DNA from: Chlorella sorokiniana
Taxonomy: Eukaryota > Chlorophyta > Trebouxiophyceae > Chlorellales > Chlorellaceae
Direction: 5' to 3'
Length of the DNA: 64,000 nucleotides
NCBI GenBank assembly: GCA_025917655.1
Contig: CP084613.1
Coordinates: 3,908,001 to 3,972,000 of the forward strand
The notes below the pieces were generated by a model. The model was given only the letters and a program-made list of their open reading frames with translations. It did no database searches and was not told the origin of the DNA. A program made the translations under genes and the position numbers. This document shows, one piece after another, positions 33,611-45,174 of this stretch; position 1 is the stretch's first letter; each line of letters opens with the position of its first letter.

Positions 33611-36570
33611 ATGGCTGGCCACGTGGAGGCGGGGGCGCCGGCGCGGCGCTTCAACTCCAGCTTCAGCTCGCTCCCCACCACCGTGTTTGAGGTTATGTCG
33701 CTGCTGGCGGCCAAACACCAGTCCACCAACCTGGGGCAGGGCTTCCCAGACGCAGAGCTGGAGGGGCCGCAGAGCATGAAGCAGATCGTGGCCAGGTGAG
33801 GAGGATGCTGGGGCCAGCCGCGCCAGGAGTGCTCATGCAGCTGCAGCTCAGCTGGCGAGGCTGCGCGCAGCAGCATGCGCTGCATGTGCGGGCTGCCCGG
33901 GTACACCGGCCGGCTGCCGCCCCGTCGCCCACACGCCTGCCTGCGCAGGCTGCTCGCTCTTGTCACGACATGCTGTGCTGCGGCGTGCTGTCCTGGGCCC
34001 TGCTGCAGCTCCCTGGTCGAGTTCAGCAACCAATACCCCCCATGATGGGCGTCCCGGAGCTGCGGCAGGCGGTGGCGGCGCACAGCGCCCGGCACGCCGG
34101 CCTGCCCTGCGACTGGCAGGCCGAGGTGGTTGTGACCAGCGGCGCAACGGAGGCCCTGGCCGCCGCCTTCCTGGCTCTGCTCAACGCCGGGGACGAGGTC
34201 ATCTTCTTCGAGCCGCTGTACGATTCGTACCTCCCCATGGCCCGCCGGGCAGGCGCCGTACCGCGGTGAGACCTGCCCACTGGTCCTTCTGCCGCCGCTG
34301 CTGCCGCCTCTGTCGCACCGCATGTGTGAGGGGCTGCGTTGCACTGCCGCAGCTGCTGCAGCCGATCATGGGGAGTGCGCCGGAAAGGCGGCCTGCCAGT
34401 TGGCTGCTCCCCTCCCGCACCCCCACTGCCGTCCACCCGCCCATGCTGCTGCAGCATCGTGCAGCTACACCCTCCTGAGTGGAGCATAGACCTCGCTGAG
34501 CTGGAGGCAGCCTTCACCCCCAGACCAGGCTGCTGGTGCTCAACACGCCCCACAACCCCACGGGCAAGGTGCGCCGGCGCTCCGTGCTGCCATTGCATCG
34601 GGTCAAGAAGCTGCGTGGCTCCCGCTCTCCTGATGCGTGCTGCTGTCGTCGGGTGTCGGCCAGGGACTGTTGACAGTTGTGCTGAGCTTTCGCCCGAGCC
34701 GTTCTCTGCTGCCGCAGGTTTTTTCCTTGGAGGAGCTGCAGCTGATCGGGGAGCTGTGCCGCAAGCACGACTGCCTCTGCCTGCTGGATGAGGTGAGATG
34801 CGGTTTAAGGGCCTGGTTGCAAGCCAGCCAAGCGGCCTCGGGCCAGGCCAAGTGCCCGCGTGGACGCGACCAGCAGGCGCAGCATACTGCTGGGATCTTG
34901 TCGCGTTGCACGGGCCTGGGGCGTCGGGAGTGCATGCAAGGGTTTGCTGCAGGGCTTGCACGTCTCTCATGCTTGGCCGCCTACACAGCACCTTAGCCAG
35001 TTGGTGTGCACGCCACCCTGCAGGTGTATGAACACCTCGTGTTTCCCGGCACGCGCCACGTCAGCCTGCGCAGCCTGCCCGGCATGGCTGACCGCTGCCT
35101 GCGTGTTGGCTCCGCCGGCAAGACCTTCAGCTTCACCGCCTGGAAGGTGGGCGGGGCCGCGCCCTTGCTTCTTTCACACTCCCGCCCTTCCGCTGCGCTG
35201 CCTGCCAGCCTGGAGGATCCCTCTGGCGCGACTGGGGAGCAGCGCGGCAACCTACCAGCCTCTCAGGGTGGCGTGGGGGCGCTGTGGCCGCCATGCTTGC
35301 TGCATTCCAACCGGTTCTCCTGACAACGCTTTCCAGGTTGGATGGCTGACGGGCCCGCGGGACGTCGTGGCGGCGGTGGCCAAGGCCCACCAGTTCCTAG
35401 TCTTCACTGTTCCCTCAGCGCTGCAGGTCGGCGGGGAGCCGCATGCGCTTGTGTGCATGTGGAGGGGTGTCAAGGTGGATGGTGACGGGGATTCGGGGCA
35501 GGGACCGTTTGCACGCGATGTGGCTTTAGCTCCTGCTCCTGCGGAGGCATGAGGGGGCTACAGCCTCGGCACACGCTGCCTCCCGGCACGCTGCCGCCAC
35601 GCACGCAGCCGCCGCGCACGGTGCCACCCTGCCACCCTGCTCGGCATCCCGGCTGGTGGCGCCTTCCACCCCCCCCCACACACACCCGGCCAGCGGCCAC
35701 CCAGCGCCGCCCGCTTCTTGTGTGCGTGCAGCGGGCGGTGGCGTACGGGCTGGAGAAGGAGGAGGGCTTCTATTGCGGCCTGGGAGAGCTGCTGGCCACC
35801 AAGCGCCAGCTGCTTGCGCAACAGCTGGCCGACATCGGTTTCCGGGTGCTGCCGGCGCAGGTAGGTCCCGCCAGGCGGTGCAGGGATCGCGGGGCACGGC
35901 GTGCATATGGGGCCATCGGCACTCGCTTGCTGGCTCTTGCAGCGTCGCCTTCGCTGCCAGCCTTGCACACTGTCCAGCGGGGGTCACCGCAGCCGCTCCT
36001 CAGCCTGCCCTCCTATGCGTGCTCCCTTCTGCACCTGCTCCTGCGCCTGCTGCAGGGCACCTACTTCCTTGTCGCCGACTTTGCGGGGCTGCTGCCAGAG
36101 GGAAGCACAGAGGGCGATGTGGAGGTGCGGCACGGCCCGCACCGCTGACACGGAACGGGCTGCAGCCCCCTGCTGCCGTCAGCCTGTCGCTCGGGCTCCC
36201 TGGGGAGCACCGCAGGCTTCTCGGCTTGCCATGAGCTGCCAGCAGGCGCCACCCCCACAGCTCCCCTCCAACTGACCACCCGCAGTTTTGCCACCGCTTG
36301 ACAGTGGAGGCCGGCGTGACGCTCATCCCAGTGAGCGCTTTCTACGCTGACAGGTGATGCTGGGGGGCAGCGGGCGCAGTGCGCTGCCGAGCCCTGTGCG
36401 AGAGCGCGGGTGGCAGAGCAGGAGGCACTGCCTCCCGTTGACCGGCTGGCTGGCTGAGTTTTTGTCGCAGGGCCACCGCGCCACGCACGCTTGTGCGCTT
36501 TGTGTTCTGCAAGACGGACGAGAAGCTGCTGACGGCCTGCGACAAGTTGCGCAAATACCTGGGGCAGTGA
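33611..36570 (+). CDS. PLP-dependent class I/II aminotransferase, kynurenine/glutamine aminotransferase type
   Basis: Transfers amino groups from kynurenine, glutamine, methionine or aromatic amino acids to 2-oxo acids; exact substrate not readable. Ten exons: 33611-33795, 34009-34265, 34455-34568, 34717-34792, 35024-35146, 35337-35426, 35732-35860, 36056-36124, 36286-36353, 36472-36570. Motifs in order: NLGQGFPD, VEFSNQY-PPMMGVPELRQAV, VTSGATEALAAAFLAL, EVIFFEPLYDSY, LVLNTPHNPTGK, CLLDEVYEHLVF, VGSAGKTFSFTAWKVGW (PLP lysine codon 35120-35122), GTYFLVADF and the closing Arg in RTLVRFVFCK. No targeting peptide, so probably cytosolic. The frame breaks twice without introns: at the C run 34036-34041, where six Cs stand and seven are needed to read NQYPPMMG, and near 34516-34523. 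Both look like sequence error, since all else is intact. Confidence 0.9.
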
Positions 36571-36754
36571 GGCGGCTCTGGGCTGGGTGCCGCCCCAAGT
36601 TGGCGAGCGCCAGGCGCCGCGAACGAGCACCCCTGCCGTTGGCGCCCTGTTTATTCACACCACTGATCGGTTTATTGCAGCGATCCAACGCTTGAATCAT
36701 CACGAAAGAGAGGTGCAGGAAACAACCGCCGAGAGAAGGCGGTGGTGGGGCCGC

Positions 36755-39700
36755 TCAAGCCGCATTCTGGGCCAGCGGGCCAAGGCCACGGAAGGCCCGC
36801 ATGCGCTCCAGTAGCTCGCCATTCTGGGGCAGGTTTTGGGGGTCGAAGTTGGGAGCAAACAGCCAGCACTTCTGGACCTCGGCATCCGGTTCAGGCAGCC
36901 CCGCGTCGACGGCAAAGAGCGGCAGCGCGCCGAGGAAGAGCACGGGGCTGTCGGCGGCCGCCAGCTTCCGCACGGCTTCCGCCGCTGCCTCCGCCCCCGC
37001 CACCTCCACCACGGGCTTGGACACCCAGTTCGGGGAGTCGGTGGCCTCGCCGCCTGCCGCCGCCCACTCCGCATGCCACGCGGTGTTGGCTGCGCTTGGC
37101 TCCAGGTCGGGCGGCGGCTCCAGTCGCTCCAGGTACGCAGTGGCATCGATGTAGGTCGGCAGGTGCTCCACACACGTGCGGGTCAGCATGCGCATCCACT
37201 GGCAGTAGGTGCGGCTGCGGTTGCGCAGGTCGGGGGCTTGGATGGTCTGCGGGGGGGGCGAGGGCGCAAACAGCGGCTGCGTGGGGGCCAGGCAGGCTGC
37301 CTCCTGCAGCAGCACACGGCGGGTTGGGGGCCAGCCGCGCCGCGGCCTGCTGCATGTCACTGGCTGTGCAAAGCCACAGCGGGTGCACACGCAGTGTGGT
37401 ACTGATGCACGCTGATGCCAGCAATTCCGCGGGGCGGGCTGGCAGCCACCTGGAAGCCATCAAAGTAGTAGGGCCACAGCGTCAGCTCCCCGCATCCAGC
37501 GCCTGCTGCTCGTCCTCGTTCCTGTACCGCCGCGTGTCCTCAATGCCAATCCACTGGCTGTCGCACGGCGGGTTAGGCACCACCATCTTGCGACCCAGCG
37601 CCTGCGCCAGCCGGATGAGCTGCAGGGCACACGAGGGCGGGCGGATCAGCGTGCGCAGTGCGGCCGTCGCCGTGCCCCCGTTGCAGGCCTGCTCGACGTT
37701 TCTGGCAAGCCGGGTGGAGCCTGGTGTCCTGCAGCACAGAACTGGCTGGCCTTCAAGCTAAACTGACTGACTCCTCCCAGGTTCACCCGCCTGCGTGCGC
37801 GTGCGGCCCCCTATTCCCCTGACAGAGCGCGCGCGCCCCCCACACACACACACACACACACCACACCCACAAACGCAAACCAGCCCTCCGTGACTCGGAA
37901 CCCACCTTCAGCACCTCCTGCCTGAACTGCTCCTCCGTCTCGGTGTAAATGCTGACCCCGGGGGCCAGCATCAGCAGCTGGACGTCGGGAGGCCGACCGG
38001 GAAGCCGATGACGGTGCCGTTCCGCGCGTAGCCCTCGCTTACCTCCCAGTGCCACCTGCGCACGCGCAGGAGGGCGGAAGCCCGGCAGCCACCCAGCCTC
38101 AAGTCCACCCAGCCTCGAAGGGTTGGTTGCCTTGGGTACACAGGCCGGTTGCTTTGCAAAAGGGAGGGGCGGAGTGTGGCACACGTGCGAGCTCCGCTCC
38201 TCTCCTCACCAGCCGAAAAGCTTGGCTATGTACTTCTTCCACACGCCCTCCCCAAGGGGCCCGGCGTTGTAAACAGCGTGGGCAAGGACCTGCAGGGCCG
38301 GGCAAGGCAGTGCAGGCATGGTGGGCACCCCTCGCCTGGATCTGCATGCAGAGGCTGAAGCGGCAGCCGCCGGGCCTGCCGCGCACGCTGCGCACCGACC
38401 ACATCGGTGCCGCACAAACCGCCTGTGCAGGCGGCTCCATTGCCCAGTAGCCGTACTGCCCCCGGAAAGCATAGGCCGTGCCCAGCCACAGCGGCATCGC
38501 GGCCCAGCGCTCCTCTGGGATGTCTGGGGCGGCAGCGGGCTCCCAAGGGTGCTCCGGATCCCACAGCGGGAAATCGGGGTTGGCATCGGCGAGGAGCTGC
38601 GACAGCGGCGGCGAGTGTTGGCACGTGAATCGTCGGCGCTGGGTCCCCCGGCAGCAGACGCGTCACGTGGCAGGCCTCTGGCTGCAACGATCCCGAGGCT
38701 TGGGCTGGCAGTCCTGCTCAGTTTCACCCCACCCCACCTTGAGCAGCGCCTCGGAGGAGTTACCACGGGAAGGGGGATAGAAATGGCCCCGGTACTGCTC
38801 CCACCAGGCCGGGTCGCCGGTGGTGGGCAGCCGCAGCGGGCCCTCCCCGTCCACACCCGGCCCTTGCGATGGCCGTCCTCTGCAGCAGAAGCAGAGCATA
38901 CACTTGCAGTGGGCTGGGGCAGCCAGGCCGGCGCACCCAGCAACAACGTGCCCTTCCCCAGCCGTGACACGCATGGTGCAGCCTCAACGGCAGCCGCCGC
39001 TGCACCTTGAGCCACTCCTCGGGCCACTCCACCTCCTCCACGGAAAACAGGGCGGGGGCCTGCTCGTTCATGATGTTCATCCAGTCCTCCTTCAGCTCCT
39101 CCCCCAAGTGCGAGTAGATGGCCACCCTCCCCGACACGCCGCTGCGCACCATGTCGTCCCACATGGTCTGCTCCCTGCCCGCAGGCACCAGTGTTTGTGT
39201 GTGTGTGTTGGGGGGGGGTTGTTCGTGCATGCCTGGGTGGCATGCAACTGCCTGGTGCCGTACCATAGCTACCGCAAGCAGCATTCAGACAGTCTGGTAC
39301 GTGCAGAGGTGGGTGGATGCTGGTGAGCAAGGTGGTGGGCACGGTGGGCCATGAAGCAAGAAGCGGGCAGCATGCGGCGTGCAGCAGCCCGGCGGGCAAG
39401 AGCATGCGCTCTGGCTCTGCGCTCAAACCACTCCCTGGGGGTCCTCACCAGGTGAGGGCGTGCGAAAACCCGGGGTAGGTCTCTCGCATGGCCTCGACGT
39501 TCTCACGCTGCCTGCAGCAGATGCAGGGGTGACCATTGGCAGGAAGTGGCGCGCTGTGCGAGCACTGCCACTCGCGGCGGGAACCAGGGAGGGTGCCGCC
39601 CCCAGGCGCCTGTCAGCGGGGTTGGGGACGACAGCGGCAGCTGGCAGGAGAATCCTCGCCTGTACGTGCGGTCAACGAGCTCTTGCACCATCCACATACA

Positions 39701-42700
39701 GGGCCCAGAGGGGTGGCAGTTCTGCAAGGAGGTGGTACATACAGGTTGGGAGGCACCCCGTTAACAGTGCAGGTGTGCACGCTGTGTGGTGAAGGGCGGG
39801 AAGGGGGGAGGGGGAAGGGGGGCGCGGCGCGGCGCAGGGCGCAATGGGTGCATAGTGTCAGCAAGGCAGCCAGACAGGCGGGTACCGTGAGGAAGGCAAC
39901 TGGTTCAGGACGCAGCAACGGCCGCCCTGGCCACTCCAGGACAGTAACGGGCGGCTTTTGGCAGCCCCGGCTGTCTTCCAGGAAATAAAGCAGTTCCTGA
40001 AAAGCGGTTAGACTGCACCTGGAGGTACACGATTCCGCAGTTCACTGAAGCATCTGCTTCCGTGTCGGTTTGGGTCAAGATGTTGAACTTGCCAAGCTGC
40101 GGCGACTTGAAGTAGGTGTAGGGGTTGTCCAGGAAAGCAGAGTCTGCAGGGCAATGATGTTGGCACGTGGGTGTGTGACAAAGAGACCGCCGAGCGCGGG
40201 AGGGGTTCATTGCACAGGACAGAGCAGACCGCCAAGGGCTTTGAATGCTGGGCTTTGCGCGTTTTAACACCCGCCCTACCTGAATCCATGCTGAGTACGT
40301 TGTAGCCCATGCGCACAATTCTGGCGGCGACTTCCCTACATGGGGGATGCGCTCCGCTGGAAACCCACCCCTTTTGAACTGCCCGAGGCAGTTTCAGAGG
40401 ATGGGGGCATGCAGAACCGTAGCAGCATGGCCTTTCGACGGACGGCAGCCCTGGCCTGCCTCCCACCACCACCACCACCACCATCACCACCCTCCCAGAT
40501 TCAGCCCGAAACCATGCAGGGCGGCAGCTCACCAGCGGCGCGTGAGCATGTCGTAGTTGCCTTCTGACACCCAGTCGGCGCGGCGGCTGTCCCAAACACC
40601 TGCATTAGGACAAGCGGAGCCTCGTCCTGTTCAGGTTGCTGCACCAGTTTAGTTCCACCAATGAAGGCACGCTGGGCGAGCATGGAATGCAGGCGTTGAC
40701 CCCGTTGCTCACAGCTGATGGCGCTCTTGTAAGCTTCAGGGATGGCGTGGCAGCCAGCGGGTAGCCAGGTGAGAATGAAGAAGTGGGCCATGCCTGTGGG
40801 CGCAGAATGCACCAGCACATACAGGTTATGCAGAGCGTAGAAGGGAGTGACCTGGAAAACAACATCAGCCAGGCTGGGAGGCAGACATGCGGCACGCATG
40901 AGCTGCCACGGCCTCTTCCAGAGCATTGGCCCGCGCCGCGCCCCACTGGCTGATGCCAGCGCAGCCGCACCACCACCGCACCACCGACACAGGCAACCAG
41001 CAGTGCTCCCACCCACCCAGGTCTGTCATGGAGAGGTAGAGGTTGATGGTGTACTGCATCTCAAGCGGACTTTCACTGCTAAGGGACATGACAACCTGGA
41101 GCAGCAGCGGTGGGGGCAGCGTGCTCAGCGTGGAAACCGGCTGGAGCAAGGCGGGCAGGGCAGCAGGGCCCTCGCACAGGCGTAGCCAGCTGGCAAACGT
41201 CACTGCTTCATTGCTGCTGTTTGCGTCCTACTGGGGCCCAAAGCAGCATACGCAGACACGCAGCAGGCTGCAACAGGCAGGGCTGCACAAGAGGGAATGT
41301 GTGCAAGCGGCACGCGGCTTGCCTCCTTGTTGTAAGCCACTTGCTCCAGCATCTCGCGCAGGTGCTCGTTGGTGGCCACATCGCCGACGTAGTGACCCAC
41401 CGTGCCCGCACTGCACAGGTCCAGCTCCTCGCAGGCACGCTTGGCGGACTCGGGAATGCGGATGCTGGAGGCACTGGACGTGCTGACGTCGTCGTCGCCA
41501 GTCGGCGCCGGCCCCCTATGCGTGGCGGCCCGGGTGGTTATGAGCCGCCCGGGCGCTTGCCTCCGACATCTTCTTTGGGGGACACCTCAGGCTGCTGCTC
41601 AGGCGGCTGCTCTGCTTCGGCCTCAGGCGGCTGCTCTGCTTCGGCCTCTGGCTGCTGTTCTGGCTGCGGCTCAGCCTCCGCCTCAGGCTGCTGCTCAGGC
41701 TGCGGCTCTGCTTCGGGCTCTGGCTCCTGCTCTGGCTGCGGCTCAGCCTCCGCCTCAGGCTGATGCTCAGGCTGCGGCTCTGCTTCGGCCTCAAGCTGCT
41801 GCTCAGGCTGCGGCTCAGCCTCCGCCTCAGGCTGCTGCTCAGGCTGCAGCTCAGCCTCAGCCTCAGACTGCTGCTCCGGCTGCGGCTCGGCCTCCGCCTC
41901 AGGCTGTTGCTCAGGCTGCGGCTCGGCCTCCGCTTCAGGCTGCTGCTCAGGCTGCGGCTCGGCATCCGCTTCAGGCTGCTGCTCAGGCAGCGGCTCAGCC
42001 TCCGCCTCAGGCTGCTGCTCAGGCTGTGGCTCAGCCTCGGCCTCAGGCTGCTGCTCAGCCTCAGGTTGCTGCTCAGGCTGCAGGTCGGCATCCGCTTCAG
42101 GCTGCTGCTCAGCCTCAGGTTGCCGCTCAGGCTGCTGCTCAGGCTGCGGCCCAGCCTCGGCCTCAGGCTGCTGCTCAGCCTCAGGTTGCTGCTCAGGCAG
42201 CGGCTCAGCCTCAGCCTCAGGCTGTTGCTCAGGCAGCGGCTCAGCCTCCGCCTCAGGCTGCCGCTCAGGCTGCGGCTCAGCCTCGGCCTCAGGCTGCTGC
42301 TCAGCCTCAGGTTGCTGCTCAGGCAGCGGCTCGGCATCCGCTTCAGGCTGCTGCTCAGGCGGCGGCTCAGCCTCCGCCTCAGGTTGCTGCTCAGGCTGCG
42401 GCTCGGCCTCCGCTTCAGGCTGCTGCTCAGGCAGCTGCTCTGGTTGCTGTTCCACCTCGGCCTCAGGCTGCGCTTCAACCTGAGCTTCCTGCGTTTCCTC
42501 GGGCTGTTCAGCTTCCACGGCTGGCTGCTCTTCCGCAGCTCCAAGGTTTGGCAGCCCAGCCCCTTCCTCAATGGTCACAGCGGGCTGGTCTTCGACTGTG
42601 CCTTCACGTTCTTTGCCCTTAATGTCTGCCGCATTCATCCCGACCACATCTGCACCCCCTGCTGCTGTGCCATCGCTGCCTGGCTGCTGGTCGCCCGTCA

Positions 42701-43007
42701 CGCTCGCTGCGTGGAGTGCCGCGCTGCGCTTGAACTGCAGGATGGGGTCGCCCTTGTAGATAATGGCCAGCTCCAGTCCTGGTCGATCCAAAAGGATGTG
42801 CAGAGCCGCCACAAGCGCCAGGGATATGGCCAGCACTGTGAGCACGCGGGCGCCCACCCTCTCCCAGGTGGACAGCTGCAGCACGAGTCGCCAAGTCAAC
42901 AAGGTCAGCACCAGGTCGGGCCACCAGAGGGGATCATAAGAACGAAAATGCACCGCAGTCCATCGCACCTTCTTGGAGGGTGCTGAAGCTAGCACAAACG
43001 GGGCCAT
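36755..43007 (-). CDS. Type II membrane nucleotide-sugar transferase (PF03407/GT77-like) with acidic repeat stem
   Basis: Start ATG 43007, stop 36757-36755, about 15 exons. The N-terminus has a hydrophobic anchor (RVLTVLAISLALVAALHILL) preceded by Arg residues, as in Golgi glycosyltransferases. A stem of about 300 residues made of QPEAEAEPQPEQ repeats follows (41.59-42.47 kb). Downstream exons: ACEELDLCSAGTVGHYVGDV, YALHNLYVLVHSAPTGMAHF, VSEGNYDMLTRRW, then VARIVRMGYNVLSMDS joined across an intron to DSAFLDNPYTYFKSPQLGKF and SVNCGIVYLQ. The MDSD...FLDNPYTYF string is the donor-binding DxD region of the nucleotide-diphospho-sugar transferase family (Arabidopsis RRA/XEG113-like). Further exons (MWDDMVRSGVSGRVAIYS, WHWEVSEGYARNGTVIGF, GVSIYTETEEQFRQEVL, CWLFAPNFDPQNLP) form a long C-terminal part I cannot assign. 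Probable role: wall or glycoprotein glycan synthesis in the Golgi. One gene is assumed; a split into two is possible. Frame slips near 41.54 and 40.6 kb. Confidence 0.7.
37840..37861. repeat. CA microsatellite in an intron of the glycosyltransferase gene
   Basis: About eleven CA units on the + strand, hence GT repeats on the sense strand, shortly after the donor near 37900. Confidence 0.8.
41590..42465 (-). repeat. In-frame tandem repeat, unit about 36 bp (QPEAEAEPQPEQ)
   Basis: Roughly twenty imperfect copies of a 12-residue Gln/Pro/Glu/Ala unit. Variation is mainly Pro/Gln/Leu at position 9 and loss of half units (QPEAEQQPEAEAEP). The DNA repeat is so regular that at least four frames stay open across it for over 1 kb (- strand 41538-43007 and 41516-42571; + strand 41402-42622 and 41763-42986). 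Only the first is continuous with a membrane anchor and the enzyme exons. Confidence 0.85.
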
Positions 43008-43608
43008 GGCGGTGGGCTGCTCCAGACAACTGAGAGTCGCTGACGGCGGCGGCGGGAGAAGCTTGGGGCAGCAGAAGTGCCGCTCTTAGGGCTGCCTGAG
43101 ATATCAAATTGTCAAATTTTATGAGGGACGAGTTTTTGCCGCAGGGTGGGCCGCATAGCCAGCCAGGCGAGTGGACCACAACTTTTTGTTACTTTTTGCG
43201 GCCCAGCGGCCTTGCTGCTGCCCTCGATCACTGCTCCATCGAAAAGATCCCGATCAAGCCGTGCCAAACCCAGCTTGCGAAGAAGCCGGCAGTGCGCTGC
43301 ACTGTCCTGCTGCACAACAAACGAGCGCGGCTCCACCCTGGGGTTGTTACTCGCCTGCCCCCGCTTACATGCGCGTCTTGGTTGTGTTAATTACATGCAT
43401 TCGGGTTTTGGAGCAGAACCACCCGTCCAGGCACAGGCATACAGGCGCAGCGGCGGCACAGGTGCTGCGGAAGGTTGATATTCAATCCGTGCCTAGTCGG
43501 GCACCCTCAAGCCTGGAGGATGCAGCTTTGATTGCAAAGGGCCTGCTTCTACTGCATGCTATGGACACCTGCCAGGGGCGGAATCTGGGTCAGCAGTCGG
43601 TGCCCAGC
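43008..43608. other. Intergenic region: F-box gene 3' end and glycosyltransferase promoter
   Basis: Holds two - strand TGTAA words (43395-43391, 43369-43365) downstream of the F-box stop, and an AT-rich patch at 43099-43125 that may be the glycosyltransferase promoter. Confidence 0.45.
43391..43395 (-). terminator. TGTAA polyadenylation signal of the F-box/LRR gene (second copy at 43365-43369)
   Basis: TTACA on the + strand at 43391-43395 and again at 43365-43369, 214 and 240 bases past the stop at 43609. Confidence 0.5.
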
Positions 43609-44923
43609 TCACACCCGCCAGCGCGACAGCTGGAACGTCTGCAGCAGGGGCAGGCCAGCAGCCAGGGCAACCACGCCGTCATCCCGCAGCGGAGGGTCAC
43701 CAAAGGCCAGCCGCGTCAGGGTGGCAGGGAGGACTGGCGGGCCGCGGGTGGCAGGCGGGAGCAGGCTGGGCATCTGCAGCACCCAGGGTGGGCCGCAGGA
43801 GGCTAGTGGGCAGTGCCAGCAATCACGCTTGGGCCGCAGCAAAGCAATCACACCAGCTGGAGTAGCCAGCCCAGCCGTGCACCTGGGAGGGGTCATATCG
43901 AAGCTCGAGGCTGCGCAGGCAGGGCAGGCTGCAGAGCTCCGGCGGCAGCCGTGCTGCTCGGATGCCCCTCATCACGACGCTCAGCCGCTGCAGGCCCTTG
44001 TGCAGCGCCACAGCCTGCAGGCAGCACAGGGTCAAGCCATAACACCTCTCTCTATCCGACAATCCCCATGGTAATCGCTGAGGTGCTCGGAAGACTCACC
44101 TGGAGGGCGTGCTCAGCATGCAACGCATTCGTGGCCTGGCTGCAGGCCGGGCTCCCATCCAAGCAAATGGCCAGTGTTTGCAATTTTGGAAGAGGAAGGC
44201 ATGGGGGCCACCTGCGGCGGCGGGGGGTTCAGGTGCTGGGCTGTGTGCGGGCACACTGACCTCTGCGCAACGCATCGATGACCTGCACCTGATGCTGCAG
44301 CCAGGCGTGGGCAGATGCTGCAGGCCAGGAGCGGCGCCCGTGCACCTCCAGCTGAAGCGACTCCAGGCTGGCAGCGCAGCTGAGCAGCACCGCCACCAGC
44401 GCCCCGCCCAGCTCGCTGAGATTGCAGCATGCGTCGCTGCACAGCAAGCGGATGGTGAGCCTTCTGACCAGGCCCGGCCGCTCAGCAAACCAGGCCTGCA
44501 TCCTGCCAAGGGACCAGCACGGGCGCGAGCCTGGGCTGGATATGAGGCCGCTGGTGCCAGTGCTGCCGAGCTCACGGTCCTCGACATCTGGCCAGAGGTC
44601 GCATGTCAATATGCGCATCTGCGCACGAACATGGGAAGCATCGATACAGCTGTGTAAAGAGAGGAGAAGGCTATGGCACCAACGAAGGGACGGCCTTAGG
44701 CGCCGTGAAGGTCGCGGCGCGCCGCCAACGACCGGAGGTCGCGTGCTGGCCGACACACCTCCTCCCACAGGTCGGGCATCAGCTGCAGTGCACGCCTCCA
44801 TGCTCTGCTGATCAGAGGCAGCACATAACGCCTTGGGTCCGGCTCTCCCGCCTCCCCCTGGCAGTCCAAGGTACAAAGATGCCGCACAATCAGCTCAATG
44901 GCGGTTGGAGGGAAGTCTTTCAT
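43609..44923 (-). CDS. F-box/leucine-rich-repeat-like protein
   Basis: Start ATG 44923. Residues 1-55 look like an F-box: FPPTAIELIVRHLCTLDCQG, then PLISRAWRRALQLMPDLWEE, with the usual Trp in the third helix region. F-box proteins bring substrates to SCF ubiquitin ligases. After an intron come MRILTCDLWPDVEDRELG, MQAWFAERPGLVRRLTIRLL and LLSCAASLESLQLEVHG, then LHKGLQRLSVVMRGIRAARL with PPELCSLPCLRSLELRY (44.0-43.9 kb), and LPATLTRLAFGDPPLRDDGV with ALAAGLPLLQTFQLSRW before the stop at 43611-43609. The L..L.L spacing supports leucine-rich repeats of about 25 residues. Targets cannot be read. Exon junctions are approximate. Confidence 0.65.
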
Positions 44924-45174
44924 GCTGCAGCACTGCTAAAACCGACTAGGTTCGCCGCTTCCCTCCAAAGACGTGCCACCGTGTGCCTCTCCATCAAGGC
45001 AGTACGCTGCCAACCGTCGTGCCTCCATTGCAACACAGTCATATGTTCTCACAGAGTCGCAGGCCAATAAGCGCAGTGTAAACTATCAGTGCAGGAGCGC
45101 TACAGCACACTGTATGTGCAGATCTAGGTGCGCTTTGGGGCGCCTCCCTGGTTTGGCGCTGTCTGGCGTGGCCA

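Noticed and set aside
34036-34570. Aminotransferase as a pseudogene because of two frame breaks
   Set aside because: Every catalytic motif and splice site is intact and one break is a one-base shortfall in a C run; the same kind of break recurs in many essential genes.
41402-42986. Long + strand open frames (over 400 codons each) of Ala/Gln/Pro or Leu/Arg repeats
   Set aside because: They are shadows of the 36-bp repeat that encodes the acidic stem on the - strand; no start context, no homology, no flanking exons.
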